Assembly (NCBI RefSeq): GCF_021513275.1
Contig: NZ_CP090978.1
Location: 6,257,001-6,321,000 of the forward strand
Origin: Paenibacillus hexagrammi
GTDB taxonomy: Bacteria > Bacillota > Bacilli > Paenibacillales > NBRC-103111
Reading direction: 5' to 3'
Length of the DNA stretch: 64,000 nt
Shown here: positions 55,837-64,000 of the stretch, one piece after another
Position numbering within the stretch: the stretch's first letter is position 1
Layout of the letters: every line of letters starts with the position of its first letter
The notes under the pieces: generated by a model
The model's database searches: none
Told to the model about the DNA's origin: nothing
Seen by the model: the letters and a program-made list of their open reading frames with translations, nothing else
Program-made: the position numbers and the translations under genes

Positions 55837-56916
55837 TTAAGCTTGATTGAGGATCGTATTCAGCGTCGAGCGATCGCTGAGCTGCACAAGCTTGACCAGC
55901 AGCTCTTTAGCTGCTGCGTAGTCATCTACATGCAGAATCGATCCCGATGTATGAATGTACCGGGCGCACACGCCGATGACTGCAGAGGGAATGCCGATTC
56001 CCTGCTGATGGACGACGCCGGCATCCGTGCCGCCGGCCGAAATGAAATACTGATACGGTATTTTATAGGTTTCCGCCGTATCCAATATGAATTCGACCAT
56101 CCCGCGATGGGTAATCATCGTCGGGTCGAACACGCGCAGCAGCGCGCCTCGTCCGAGCTGGCCGAAAGCCTGCCGGTCGCCGGTGGCGTCTCCGGCTGCG
56201 CTCGCATCCAGCCCGTAGAACAAGTCGGGCTGGATCAGATGCGTCGCGGTGCGTGCGCCCCGCGCGCCGACTTCCTCCTGTACGGTGGCACCGGCGTACA
56301 GGACGTTTGGAAGCTTCACGCCGCTTGCGTGAAGCTCCTGGAGCAGCTCAATCGCGAGGCCGACGCCGTAGCGATTGTCCCAAGCCTTAGCCAATATCCG
56401 CTTCGGATTGGCTAAGGGTGTGAACGGGCAGACGGGTACGACCTGCTGCCCGACTCGAACGCCGATGGCCTCGGCATCGGCCCGGTTCTCTGCGCCGATG
56501 TCGATGAACATCGACTTGATGTCCATGGGCTTGCCGCGCGAAGCATCGTCAAGCAAGTGCACGGGCGTTGAGCCGATCACGCCGATGATCGGCCCTCGGT
56601 CCGTCATGATCTGCACACGCTGGGCGGGCAGAACTTGGCTAAACCAGCCGCCGAGGGGCTGGAATTTGACGGTGCCGTGCTCGGTGATGCCGTTCACGAG
56701 GAAGCCCACCTCATCCAGGTGACCGGCTACCATGATACGCGGGCCGTTCTCATCGCCTCGCTTGACACCGAAGATGCTGCCTAGCCCATCCATTACGATT
56801 TCTGACGTGTATTTCTCCATTTCACCGCGTACAAAGCTTCGAATTTCTCGTTCAAACCCAGGCGCCGCCTGCATCTCCGTGAGTGTGCGGAACAGTTCCA
56901 ACGTATTCTCGTTCAT
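55837..56916 (-). CDS. M42-family metallopeptidase (YtoP/FrvX type)
   Basis: A 359-residue aminopeptidase or endoglucanase-like enzyme. ATG 56916 has GAGGG eight bases upstream. Metal-binding motifs are [12 protein letters not shown] (His/Asp), DNRYG (Asp), [10 protein letters not shown] (Glu-Glu) and [10 protein letters not shown], together with [12 protein letters not shown]42 enzymes form large oligomeric cages that cut peptides. Monocistronic in a region with short tandem repeats on both flanks. Confidence 0.93.
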   Translation of the reverse strand: MNENTLELFRTLTEMQAAPGFEREIRSFVRGEMEKYTSEIVMDGLGSIFGVKRGDENGPRIMVAGHLDEVGFLVNGITEHGTVKFQPLGGWFSQVLPAQRVQIMTDRGPIIGVIGSTPVHLLDDASRGKPMDIKSMFIDIGAENRADAEAIGVRVGQQVVPVCPFTPLANPKRILAKAWDNRYGVGLAIELLQELHASGVKLPNVLYAGATVQEEVGARGARTATHLIQPDLFYGLDASAAGDATGDRQAFGQLGRGALLRVFDPTMITHRGMVEFILDTAETYKIPYQYFISAGGTDAGVVHQQGIGIPSAVIGVCARYIHTSGSILHVDDYAAAKELLVKLVQLSDRSTLNTILNQA

Positions 56917-57093
56917 ATGGATAGCCCTCATTTCAATCCAGAGTTAAGGTAGTTGCACGGATTTATTTTAGCATAGTAGGGCTTATCCATGCGTACTGTC
57001 ACCGGGGCATAGGTAAGGAGAAGTAGCTAGCAGGAACATAGTTAGAGTAGATCTAGAGCAGATCGATGGAAAATCAAGAGCATTCTGAGGACA

Positions 57094-57117
57094 AACAGAA
57101 CAACAGAACAACAGAAC
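57094..57117. repeat. Three perfect copies of AACAGAAC
   Basis: AACAGAAC is repeated three times in tandem in the region upstream of the M42 gene; one of several short tandem repeats in this window. Confidence 0.8.
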
Positions 57118-57189
57118 ATTCGCCTCTTTACAAAACTAATGTAGTTAGTTATTATACTACTATAATGAGTTTTAGCGGAGGTGTACGTT

Positions 57190-57903
57190 ATGAAGATAAC
57201 CAAGGATGGTAAGCTGATTCAAATTGCTTTTATGCCAAGAATTTTTCCTGTGAATTGCTATTTGGTAGAAGAGGAGAGGGAGCTAACTCTTATCGATGCG
57301 GCTCTTCCTTTTTCCGTAAAAGGGATTCTTAAGGCGGCTCGGCAAATCGGCAAACCGATTACCCGCATCGCACTTACGCATGCACACGGTGATCATGTAG
57401 GAGCTTTAGACGGATTAAAAGAAGCGCTGCCCGATGCGAAGGTCTACATCTCACAAAGGGACGCCAAGCTCCTGGCGGGAGATCGGTCGTTGAATGAGGG
57501 AGAACCGAACTTGCCTATAAGAGGGGATGTACCTAAATCCATCAAAACGAAGCCGGATGTCCAGCTGCAAAGCGGCGACAGCATTGGCTCGCTTCAAGCG
57601 GTAAACGCCTCTGGACATACACCGGGCTCAATGGCTTTTCTAGATTTGCGCACCCGGGCTCTGATCGCCGGCGATGCCTTTCAAGTCCGTGGGGGGATTG
57701 CTGTTTCAGGTGTAATGAAGCCTTGGTTTCCGTTTCCGGCAATGGCAACTTGGAACAAGGCAAGCTCTCTGGAAAGCGCGAGGAGACTGAAGGATTTACA
57801 ACCAAGTTTACTAGCAGTCGGGCACGGGCGGATGGTGTCCAATCCGGTTGCTGCGATGGAGTCGGCATTGGAAGAAGCAACCCGAAAGATTATAGTAGTG
57901 TAA
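57190..57903 (+). CDS. MBL-fold metallo-hydrolase
   Basis: A 237-residue metallo-beta-lactamase-fold enzyme. ATG 57190 with GGAGG eight bases upstream. Zn motif THAHGDHVGAL, the downstream ASGHTPGSMAFLD, AGDAF and a final GHGR give the usual set of ligands. Substrate unknown. It is followed after 33 bp by a TetR-family gene on the same strand, which may regulate it. Confidence 0.92.
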   Translation: MKITKDGKLIQIAFMPRIFPVNCYLVEEERELTLIDAALPFSVKGILKAARQIGKPITRIALTHAHGDHVGALDGLKEALPDAKVYISQRDAKLLAGDRSLNEGEPNLPIRGDVPKSIKTKPDVQLQSGDSIGSLQAVNASGHTPGSMAFLDLRTRALIAGDAFQVRGGIAVSGVMKPWFPFPAMATWNKASSLESARRLKDLQPSLLAVGHGRMVSNPVAAMESALEEATRKIIVV

Positions 57904-57936
57904 TGAACGACAACAAGTTGGAAATGAGGATCGACT

Positions 57937-58524
57937 ATGGCAAACAGACCAGGCCTAGATACAGATACCGTCTTGCGCGCGGCTATTGATATTGCCAATA
58001 ACGGCGGCATTGAGCAAGTAAGCTTAGCTGCGTTGGCAGCCAAGCTTAACGTCAAAACACCTTCCTTATACAACCACATAAACGGCCTGCCTGCACTAAG
58101 AAAGCAGTTGTCTTTGCTTGGGATGATCCGGATACGGGAGCAAATGGTAGATGCAGTGTTAGGGAAATCAGGCAGCGGGGCTTTATTGGCAGCAGGCCTA
58201 GCTTATGTTCAATTTGCCAGGGATAATCCTGGACTCTATGATGCTTTTTCATCTACGCAGGATTTTACGGATCCTGAACTCCAGGAGGCTAGCAGTCAGA
58301 CCGTCGGTCTTATTCTACGTATCCTTGAGGAATTTGCGTACGCTGAAGAAGAAGCGTTGCATATCGTGCGTGGCTTTCGCAGTCTCGTTCATGGATTCGC
58401 CTCCATTGAGCTGAAGAACGGCTTTCAAATTGGTCTGAACCGTGATACGAGTTTACACATGTTATTGACCACCTACCTGCGCGGGCTGGAAGCGGAGAGA
58501 AAGGTGCGTCGGGAAGAGCAGTAA
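57937..58524 (+). CDS. TetR-family regulator (C-terminal WHG-like domain)
   Basis: A 195-residue repressor. The HTH is in AAIDIANNGGIEQVSLAALAAKLNVKTPSLYNHINGLPALRK, and the C-terminal part with AYVQFARDNPGLYDAFSS and RGFRSLVHGFASIE is that of TetR regulators with a WHG/TetR_C_33 domain. Begins MANRPGLD, with GAGG upstream. Probably cotranscribed with the MBL-fold gene. Its last codons, CAGTAA, are followed by a long tandem-repeat array built on CAGTAAA. Confidence 0.92.
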   Translation: MANRPGLDTDTVLRAAIDIANNGGIEQVSLAALAAKLNVKTPSLYNHINGLPALRKQLSLLGMIRIREQMVDAVLGKSGSGALLAAGLAYVQFARDNPGLYDAFSSTQDFTDPELQEASSQTVGLILRILEEFAYAEEEALHIVRGFRSLVHGFASIELKNGFQIGLNRDTSLHMLLTTYLRGLEAERKVRREEQ

Positions 58525-58566
58525 AGACCTAGTAAGCTTAGTAAAAGCAGTAAAGAAGTAAAAGTG

Positions 58567-58674
58567 GTAAAATCAGTAAAGGTAGTAAAATCAGTAAAGG
58601 TAGTAAAATCAGTAAAGGTAGTAAAATTAGTAAAAGTAGTAAAAGCAGTAAAAGCAGTAAAAGTAGTAAAAAAG
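58567..58674. repeat. 18-bp tandem repeat array
   Basis: Unit GTAAAATCAGTAAAGGTA occurs exactly three times (58567-58620), followed by three variant units to 58674 (such as GTAAAAGCAGTAAAAGCA). Related GTAAAAGCAG sequence extends back to 58525, just after the TetR stop. Each 18-mer is two 9-bp halves. No spacers and no dyad symmetry. Confidence 0.9.
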
Positions 58675-58885
58675 TGATAAAAACGGCTAAACAGGCGAAG
58701 TAGCAAAAGCATAGAGGACGGTATAGGGGAGATTTAACAGTAAAAAAACAGTAAACGGCAACATGGCCCTGGGAAGTAATGGATACAAGTATGCCTGGAA
58801 AGATGTATCATGTCGCAGCCCGACACTTGTTGTTGGCCGCTCAACCCCCTTAACTCGCCCTCCACTACTTGCTGCTCACAACTCG

Positions 58886-59584
58886 TTATCCGTTTTCCAC
58901 ATCCTCTTCCATAACGGCGTTTTGCTTGTCCAAGCAACCCTCCACATCGTGCCCGGAGTCGACAAAGCCCAGGTCGATGGCTCTCCACAGATACAAGGAA
59001 GCGTAGCTGCGGTAAGGTGACCACGACGCCCCTGCTTGTCCCAAGTAATTGCCGTCAGGCCGCTCATCGATCTGGTGCAGCCATCTTGCTGCACGCTGAA
59101 GACCGGCATCCCCTAACGATAGAACGTTCGGCCTTCCTAAATTGAAGATGAGAAACATCTCTGCGGTCCAGGTGCCCACGCCTTTGATGGTTGTTAACTC
59201 TTTGATCCATTCCGCATCGTTTTTAATATCTAGATCTGAGAAGTTTAACTCACCGGAGAGGCTCTTTTGGCTAAGGTCCTGAATATACCTTATTTTGGGA
59301 CGGGATACTCCACAGCTTCGAAGTAACTCAGGGTCGGCGGCAAGGAGCTGCTCCGGTGTGAATTCCGGTATTAATTCCAGCACTCTTGCTTGGATCGTGG
59401 CAGCTGCCTTAGCTGATAATTGCTGGGAGAGGATGGACATGGCTAAAGATCGGAAGGGGTCATCTCCATAAGTGAGACTGAGCTCGCCGACAAGGCGAAT
59501 GAGCATCCTCAGCTTGGGGTCAGCATTACATAACATTTCAATAGCCGGATGCTGGTAATTTAGGTGAATGGTTGTTTTTGACAA
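58886..59584 (-). CDS. DNA-3-methyladenine glycosylase-like (HhH-GPD) protein
   Basis: A 232-residue base-excision repair glycosylase. TTG 59584 has GAGGGG eight bases upstream and is preferred over further in-frame starts. It has the HhH motif TTIKGVGTWTAEMFLIFNLG followed by RPNVLSLGDAGLQRA, where the conserved catalytic Asp is in LGD. The family (AlkA/MagIII-type) removes alkylated purines. Divergent from the MerR gene on the plus strand. Confidence 0.9.
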   Translation of the reverse strand: MSKTTIHLNYQHPAIEMLCNADPKLRMLIRLVGELSLTYGDDPFRSLAMSILSQQLSAKAAATIQARVLELIPEFTPEQLLAADPELLRSCGVSRPKIRYIQDLSQKSLSGELNFSDLDIKNDAEWIKELTTIKGVGTWTAEMFLIFNLGRPNVLSLGDAGLQRAARWLHQIDERPDGNYLGQAGASWSPYRSYASLYLWRAIDLGFVDSGHDVEGCLDKQNAVMEEDVENG

Positions 59585-59813
59585 GGAATGTTCCCCTCTC
59601 ATTTCCACGTATAGGATGTAGGTTGATCTTGATTTCAACTTTTTGCTGCATTCCGGGCTTTTATAAAAAAGCATACTGTATTTCTCACAAAAATCTTTTA
59701 TGCTGTTACGTATTGTATCTAAAAAGATTGAAAGCCGCAAAGGGTTAAGAGCGCAGGCAGCCGTTCTGCTTCAGCGTATTGCTGAAAGCGCGAGAATTAC
59801 AAATAGGAAGGGG

Positions 59814-59833
59814 GTCCTCCGGCAGCTGCTGGA
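59814..59833. promoter_or_regulatory. Short hairpin between the glycosylase and MerR genes
   Basis: TCCTCCGGCA...TGCTGGAGGA forms a stem with a short loop before TCTTCTTG, near the start of the divergent intergenic region; could be an operator or a weak terminator. Confidence 0.35.
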
Positions 59834-59864
59834 GGATCTTCTTGTTTGAAAGGCAACTTTACAC

Positions 59865-59895
59865 TTGCACCTGACGTAACGTCATGTTTTATACT
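59865..59895 (+). promoter_or_regulatory. MerR-type promoter with 19-bp spacer and palindrome
   Basis: TTGCAC (59865-59870) and TATACT (59890-59895) are separated by exactly 19 bp. The spacer contains the perfect palindrome TGACGTAACGTCA (59872-59884). This long spacer is the hallmark of promoters that MerR-family activators unwind. It is the promoter of the MerR gene and its two downstream genes. Confidence 0.82.
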
Positions 59896-59938
59896 GTAGT
59901 TACCGGTACATAGATGCGCATCGAAAAGGAAGATGATT

Positions 59939-60436
59939 ATGAAGCGGCTTTGGAAGGTAGGTGACCTTGCTAGGCTTACGGGACTTACCATACGAACCTT
60001 AAGGTTCTACGACCAAATCGGTCTGTTCTCGCCGTCGGCGCATTCCGATTCGGGGCACAGACTTTATAATGAAGCCGACCTATCGAGATTACAGCAGATT
60101 TTATCGCTGAAAGAGCTCGGATTATCTCTAGAGGAGATCAAGTCCGTTGTAAGTGGCGGGAGCTTCAGTCCGCTGGAGATTGTATCCCTGCAAATCGAGC
60201 GTCTGTCGGATACGATTCGCATGCAGCAAAGACTGCTGGACCAACTGCAAAATGTAGCTCACCTCATGCAGATGAAACAGCCCGTGACATTCGGGGAGTT
60301 TACGAAAGTATTAGAATTGATGAAAAAGAGTTCCGGGAAAGTCATCCTCGAACGCCAAATGAATTGGGAGCACCGCCTGGATCTGCTGGGCGATCTCCTT
60401 GACAAGGAATCCAATGAATCCAATCAAGGGAGCTGA
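59939..60436 (+). CDS. MerR-family regulator
   Basis: A 165-residue activator. The start is ATG 59939 (AAGGA eight bases upstream). The HTH is LWKVGDLARLTGLTIRTLRFYDQIGLFSP, then YNEADLSRLQQILSLKELGLSLEEIK and a long dimerisation helix. It lacks cysteines characteristic of metal sensors, so it probably responds to an organic ligand or drug. Its own promoter has the 19-bp spacer. Confidence 0.94.
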   Translation: MKRLWKVGDLARLTGLTIRTLRFYDQIGLFSPSAHSDSGHRLYNEADLSRLQQILSLKELGLSLEEIKSVVSGGSFSPLEIVSLQIERLSDTIRMQQRLLDQLQNVAHLMQMKQPVTFGEFTKVLELMKKSSGKVILERQMNWEHRLDLLGDLLDKESNESNQGS

Positions 60437-60441
60437 GTAGC

Positions 60442-60882
60442 TTGAACGAAAGATCCACCGTACATAACACGTTTGTCGTCGAACGCGTATATAGCGTCTC
60501 ACCTGCAAAGGTTTTTGAATACTGGGCCGATTCCGGCCTGAAACAGAAATGGTTTACGAAAGCAGATGAGTTCGATTTTCGCACCGGTGGCGGAGAGCGC
60601 AGCCAAGGCGGGCCTCCCGGAGGTCCGGTATTCACTTTTGATGCTCAGTATCATGAGATTGTGCCGAACGAGCGAATCCTATACACCTATACGCTCGACA
60701 TGGGGGAGACGCGTATTTCGGTTTCCGCAACGACTGTAGAGTTCAAGCCGGAAGGCGGCGGTACCAAGCTGATTTTCACCGAGCAAGGTGTCTATTTGGA
60801 TGGTCACGATACACCCGCTATGCGAGAGCACGGCACCAAGGAGATGCTGGACAAGCTGGTTGAGCTATTGGAGAAGGAATAA
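60442..60882 (+). CDS. SRPBCC-family (AHSA1-like) protein
   Basis: A 146-residue START-like protein. TTG start 60442 with GGAG nine bases upstream. It reads FVVERVYSVSPAKVFEYWADSGLKQKWF, followed by FTFDAQYHEIVPNERILYTYTLDMGETRISVSATTVEF and TPAMREHGTKEMLDKLVELL. It follows the MerR gene by five bases and precedes a second SRPBCC gene, so three genes form one operon. Confidence 0.92.
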   Translation: MNERSTVHNTFVVERVYSVSPAKVFEYWADSGLKQKWFTKADEFDFRTGGGERSQGGPPGGPVFTFDAQYHEIVPNERILYTYTLDMGETRISVSATTVEFKPEGGGTKLIFTEQGVYLDGHDTPAMREHGTKEMLDKLVELLEKE

Positions 60883-60913
60883 TCCATCCCATATTTGCAG
60901 AGGAGGAGCTTAC

Positions 60914-61384
60914 ATGGCAGAGAATCGTGACGTAAACATGGAAGCCAGTCAAGTGGAAATTTGTGAAATTGTAAATACGCGGGTGATAGATGCATCTCCT
61001 GCTCTCGTCTATAAAGCTTGGACACAACCTGAGCATTTGGCACAGTGGTGGGGGCCGAGCGGGTTTACGAATACCTTTCACGTGTTTGATTTGCGTCCCG
61101 GGGGGCTATGGGAATTCGTGATGCATGGGCCTGGCGGAACGGATTACCCCAACAAAAGCGAATTCGTCGAAATCGGGCCTGAACGGATCGTCCTGCGGCA
61201 TCTTTGCGCCCCTTATTTTCAACTTACGGCAACCCTCGAGGACCTTGGCGGTAGGACGAGACTAACTTGGCGCCAGCTTTTTGAAGACGCTACAGAATTT
61301 AATGCGATGAAAGCAATCTGCACCCCAGCTAACGAACAAAATTTGGACCGGCTCGAAGCACATTTGCAGAGGATGTCTATGTGA
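60914..61384 (+). CDS. SRPBCC-family (AHSA1-like) protein
   Basis: A 156-residue paralogue of the previous gene. ATG 60914 has GAGGAGG seven bases upstream. The block VIDASPALVYKAWTQPEHLAQWWGPSGFTNTFHVFDLRPGGLWEFVMHG is the typical AHSA1/CalC pattern, and the C-terminal helix is EQNLDRLEAHLQR. Proteins of this fold bind or sequester hydrophobic compounds, including antibiotics; self-resistance proteins such as CalC are known in this family. Whether it does so here is inference. Confidence 0.92.
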   Translation: MAENRDVNMEASQVEICEIVNTRVIDASPALVYKAWTQPEHLAQWWGPSGFTNTFHVFDLRPGGLWEFVMHGPGGTDYPNKSEFVEIGPERIVLRHLCAPYFQLTATLEDLGGRTRLTWRQLFEDATEFNAMKAICTPANEQNLDRLEAHLQRMSM

Positions 61385-61457
61385 AGTTCGTCAGCGATCG
61401 AATGTTCATTTAAAAGCTAGGGCAATCCTACAAGGTGAATCAGGATGTTATAAGCAG

Positions 61458-61499
61458 AAAAAACCAGACAGCTCCATGGACGGAGAATGTCTGGTTTTT
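61458..61499. terminator. Bidirectional terminator after the SRPBCC operon
   Basis: AAAAACCAGACA and TGTCTGGTTTTT pair, with an inner CTCC/GGAG stem. Confidence 0.88.
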
Positions 61500-61525
61500 C
61501 GTCTTACGTCAAGCATTAGAATCCG

Positions 61526-62515
61526 TTACGTCCGCTGCTCCACCGGAATCCAGTTGCGGACACCGTTATCCTCGATGATGCCCAGCGTGACGTCTGTAAT
61601 GTCAGGATCGAGCAGGAGTTTATCGCGGATTTTGAACTTGATGTCGTCCGCTACAGCAAGGGATAACCCAGGCTTCAGCTCGATCAAGCCTTCCACGTGG
61701 TAATAGCGGCCTTCCTGCAGCACGCGCAGTTGATAAATATCGGTGACGCTGCCATCGGACAAAATCAGCTTGGCCACCTTGTCTTCCACATCGGGAGGCG
61801 CAGCAACACCGATCAGTCCGACCATATTGTCGTAGCCGACACGGAACGCGACACCAACCATTAGCAGACCGATCATGATGGTTACGACGCCGTCCAATAC
61901 GGCGAAGCTGGTCAAGGAAGTAACGACGACCCCGATCAGCGCCAAAAGCGCACCGGAGGTGGCGACCAAATCTTCATAGAACACCAGGCGTGTAGGAGGC
62001 GCAGCTCGATTGACATTGCGGAATGCGGCGGTCACAATTCCCAGACCCTTTGCTTCTACTCGGGATTCGTGAACGACCTCCTTCATTGCTTTAATCAGCA
62101 CAAAGCCATCGACTGAGATGGAAAGAAGCAGCACAAGCAGGTTCAGGATAAAGCCGGTCGAATGGACGGGGTGAAGGATCAAGTGATAGCCTTCTTTTAC
62201 TGTTTCATAGGCCATAATCGTTACGACAATCACAGCGACCATACAAAATATGTTAATCACGCGGCCGAAACCCGTTGGGAATCGACGAGTGGGTTGTTTC
62301 TCGGACAGTACACTACCTACAAAGACGAATGCTTGATTAACGGCATCCGCCACAGAGTGCATCGTTGAAGCGAACATAGCGCCGTTGCCCGTCATGGCGG
62401 CTGCAATGCCTTTGATAATGGCGACGAGCGTGTTGCCTATAGCGGCTGACGCTGAAGAGGTATTACCTTTCTTGATCAAACTCCAAAATTCATTTCGTTC
62501 CGGTTCAGAATCCAT
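61526..62515 (-). CDS. Cation diffusion facilitator (CDF) transporter
   Basis: A 329-residue metal exporter. ATG 62515 has AGGAGG 13 bases upstream, further than usual. Six TM helices: the first includes NTLVAIIKGIAAAMTG, then FASTMHSVADAVNQAFVF (the His/Asp metal site is H-x-x-x-D), EKQPTRRFPTGFGRV and a second site near DGVVTIMIG; the C-terminal cytoplasmic domain has VEGLIELKPGLSLAVADDIKFKIRDKLL. CDF proteins exchange Zn2+, Fe2+ or Mn2+ for H+. The metal is not predictable from the sequence. Confidence 0.92.
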   Translation of the reverse strand: MDSEPERNEFWSLIKKGNTSSASAAIGNTLVAIIKGIAAAMTGNGAMFASTMHSVADAVNQAFVFVGSVLSEKQPTRRFPTGFGRVINIFCMVAVIVVTIMAYETVKEGYHLILHPVHSTGFILNLLVLLLSISVDGFVLIKAMKEVVHESRVEAKGLGIVTAAFRNVNRAAPPTRLVFYEDLVATSGALLALIGVVVTSLTSFAVLDGVVTIMIGLLMVGVAFRVGYDNMVGLIGVAAPPDVEDKVAKLILSDGSVTDIYQLRVLQEGRYYHVEGLIELKPGLSLAVADDIKFKIRDKLLLDPDITDVTLGIIEDNGVRNWIPVEQRT

Positions 62516-62804
62516 GGTAATGGGTGAGCCTCCTAATTCATAATTAAAATGGGTATATCGATTTTTACGTAGAAGGGAATGTAAAGTTTCATACGGGTAT
62601 TCAGGCTCGTACAATAGGATTTGACAAAGTATGCCATATTCCAGCATGGTGCGCAAGTCGGTGGGGTGAAATTTGCAGGAATACATGGGGGAAGCTGCTT
62701 CAGGACTTGCAAAATGCTCCGCATACCTACTCTCCGGAATGTTGTGAACGCGCTTTTATTGTAATAAAATAAAAAGCATACATGGCTAAACGAGGGAGCA
62801 GAAG

Positions 62805-64000
62805 ATGATGAAAGCGGATACGCGGCCGGTTCTGATGAGGAACGTGGGCATCTTTGCACACGTGGATGCGGGGAAGACGACAACGACAGAGCATATCTTG
62901 TACCGGAGCGGGCGCATCCGTTCGCTTGGAAGTGTAGACAGCGGTACTGCACAAACCGATTGGCTGGATGTGGAGCGGGAACGCGGGATTTCGATACGCA
63001 GCGCAACGACGTCATTTCTTTGGAAAAATACCTATATCAACTTGGTAGACACGCCGGGTCACGTGGATTTTTTATCGGAGGTGGAACGCTCTTTGCGGGT
63101 GATGGATGGCGCCATCTTGATCATCTCCGCCGTAGAGGGCGTACAATCGCAGACCGAGATGATTTGGCATGCGCTGCAAACACTTCGGATTCCAACGATT
63201 TTCTATATCAATAAAATGGACCGCATCGGCGCAGATGCGGAGCGGGTGCTTGGGGAGATCCACAAGCAGCTAACCCCGCTCGCGGTGCCGGTCACCGCAC
63301 CGCTGGGGCAATCGGACACGTTCCGCGGGTCCGTGTGCATTTGGGCCGGCGGCGAGGCTGCCGATGCCGCCGGGGTACGGGGCTTCGACGCGGCGTCCGC
63401 CGTCGAGAAGCTGTCTGAGCTCGATGAGCGCATGCTCGAGCGCTATATTGAAGGCTCGCCGATCGAAGCCGGCGAGGTGAAGGAAGCCCTGCGGCGATAC
63501 GCGCGGCAGGGGCAAGCCTTTCCTTTGCTGACGGGCGCGTCCAGCAAAGGGCTTGGGATCGAGGAGCTGATGCAGGCGATCCTCGATTATTTGCCCGAGC
63601 CGGGGGGCTGCGCGGAGCAGCCGCTCTCGGCGGTGGTGTTCAAGGTCGAGCGAGACAAGACCATGGGCCGTATGGCATACGTCCGCCTCTACGAGGGGAC
63701 GATCCGTAACCGGGACACCGTGCTGAACGCCACGCAGGGCGTGGAAGAGAAGGTGACCCAGATTCGCAAGATCGACGGCCGCAGAGCCGAAGATATCGGA
63801 GTTGTCATGGCCGGGGACATCGCGGCGGTGTGCGGCCTTTCGCAGGTGCGGATCGGCGACGTGCTGGGCCGTCCGGATGCCGTACCGGCATTGCCGCGCC
63901 TGGCGGTGCCGCTGCTCACCGTGCAGGTGCACGCCGAAAGCGAGCAGCAGTACCCGGCATTGGTCGCTGCGCTGCAGGAGCTGACGGATGAGGACCCGCT
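62805..64000 (+). CDS. Translational GTPase of the TetM/TetO ribosomal-protection type (cut by window edge)
   Basis: The first 398 codons of a GTPase related to elongation factor G. ATG 62805 has GGGAG six bases upstream. G-motifs: AHVDAGKTT (18-26), RGISI, DTPGHVDF, NKMD and a GAS-type G5. In the second half, domain II (VVFKVERDKTMGRMAYVRLYEG) and the start of domain III-like sequence are visible. Ribosomal protection proteins release tetracycline from the ribosome, but many chromosomal homologues have unknown roles. The gene continues beyond the window; base composition becomes GC-richer after about 63200. Confidence 0.92.
   Translation, partial: MMKADTRPVLMRNVGIFAHVDAGKTTTTEHILYRSGRIRSLGSVDSGTAQTDWLDVERERGISIRSATTSFLWKNTYINLVDTPGHVDFLSEVERSLRVMDGAILIISAVEGVQSQTEMIWHALQTLRIPTIFYINKMDRIGADAERVLGEIHKQLTPLAVPVTAPLGQSDTFRGSVCIWAGGEAADAAGVRGFDAASAVEKLSELDERMLERYIEGSPIEAGEVKEALRRYARQGQAFPLLTGASSKGLGIEELMQAILDYLPEPGGCAEQPLSAVVFKVERDKTMGRMAYVRLYEGTIRNRDTVLNATQGVEEKVTQIRKIDGRRAEDIGVVMAGDIAAVCGLSQVRIGDVLGRPDAVPALPRLAVPLLTVQVHAESEQQYPALVAALQELTDEDP

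Noticed and set aside
58567-58674. Possible CRISPR array
   Set aside because: The 18-bp units are directly adjacent with no unique spacers and no dyad symmetry, and no cas genes are nearby; it is a simple tandem repeat.
58473-58712. Minus-strand frame of TTFTDF-type repeats
   Set aside because: It is a by-product of the 18-bp array and overlaps the TetR gene end; no start site or domain.
62782-62808. Short leader peptide MAKRGSRR before the GTPase, as in tet(M)-type attenuation
   Set aside because: There is no SD before its ATG and no clear attenuator hairpin follows, so I do not count it as a leader.

Overview
The window looks like a chromosomal segment of a Paenibacillus-type member of the Bacillales. 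This is inferred from purine-rich Shine-Dalgarno sequences before nearly every gene, frequent TTG/GTG starts, intrinsic terminators, several Bacillus-type families (YdjO, PH-domain, TM2, KinB-like kinase, DUF2294, an FMN riboswitch) and two-component systems of Gram-positive type. I found no rRNA, tRNA, CRISPR array, IS element or phage module; it is ordinary chromosome rich in small regulator-plus-target modules.

Layout. 1-7.0 kb: a minus-strand carboxylate operon (tctC-tctB-tctA-AEC carrier-ACT-domain malic enzyme) divergent from a CitA/DcuS-type two-component system, with a cre-like site between them. 7.0-19.5 kb: a frameshifted MFS transporter with its LacI-family regulator (matching operators), an EamA transporter, HxlR, small membrane proteins, cold-shock genes (csp, ydjO), an M23 peptidase, a K+ channel and tandem TM2 proteins. 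19.8-26.8 kb: MarR plus a heterodimeric ABC exporter whose second subunit starts with 26 Asn codons, then a nuclease-helicase with an in-frame low-complexity insert. 26.8-35.1 kb: VOC protein, TetR/SRPBCC/quinone-reductase module, Fe-alcohol dehydrogenase, PaaX divergent from a PEBP-like secreted protein, an FMN riboswitch in front of an EamA transporter, and an esterase lipoprotein. 35-43 kb: an ABC exporter, a DinB relic, VOC, Gfo/Idh oxidoreductase, a three-gene PF04392-type ABC importer and PadR. 43-52.3 kb: MCP, DUF2294, a KinB-like kinase, an OmpR-type two-component system and an MHYT-GGDEF-EAL protein with a Spo0A-like box upstream. 52.4-54.6 kb: AraC regulator and two perfect Fur boxes flanking a gutted siderophore permease followed by an intact ATPase. 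55-64 kb: GNAT, M42 peptidase, MBL-fold/TetR pair, DNA glycosylase, MerR with two SRPBCC proteins behind a classic 19-bp-spacer promoter, a cation efflux protein, and the start of a ribosomal-protection-type GTPase.

Themes. (1) One-component regulators sit beside their likely targets and their palindromic operators can be read directly. (2) Short tandem repeats recur, two of them in frame inside neighbouring genes. (3) Three otherwise good genes carry single-base deletions, two clearly in homopolymers, so either assembly error or recent decay must be considered. (4) The most interesting leads are the Fur-controlled remnant operon with an orphan siderophore ATPase, the riboswitch-controlled EamA transporter, the poly-Asn exporter and the MerR/SRPBCC module. 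I did not find a clearly new multi-gene system.
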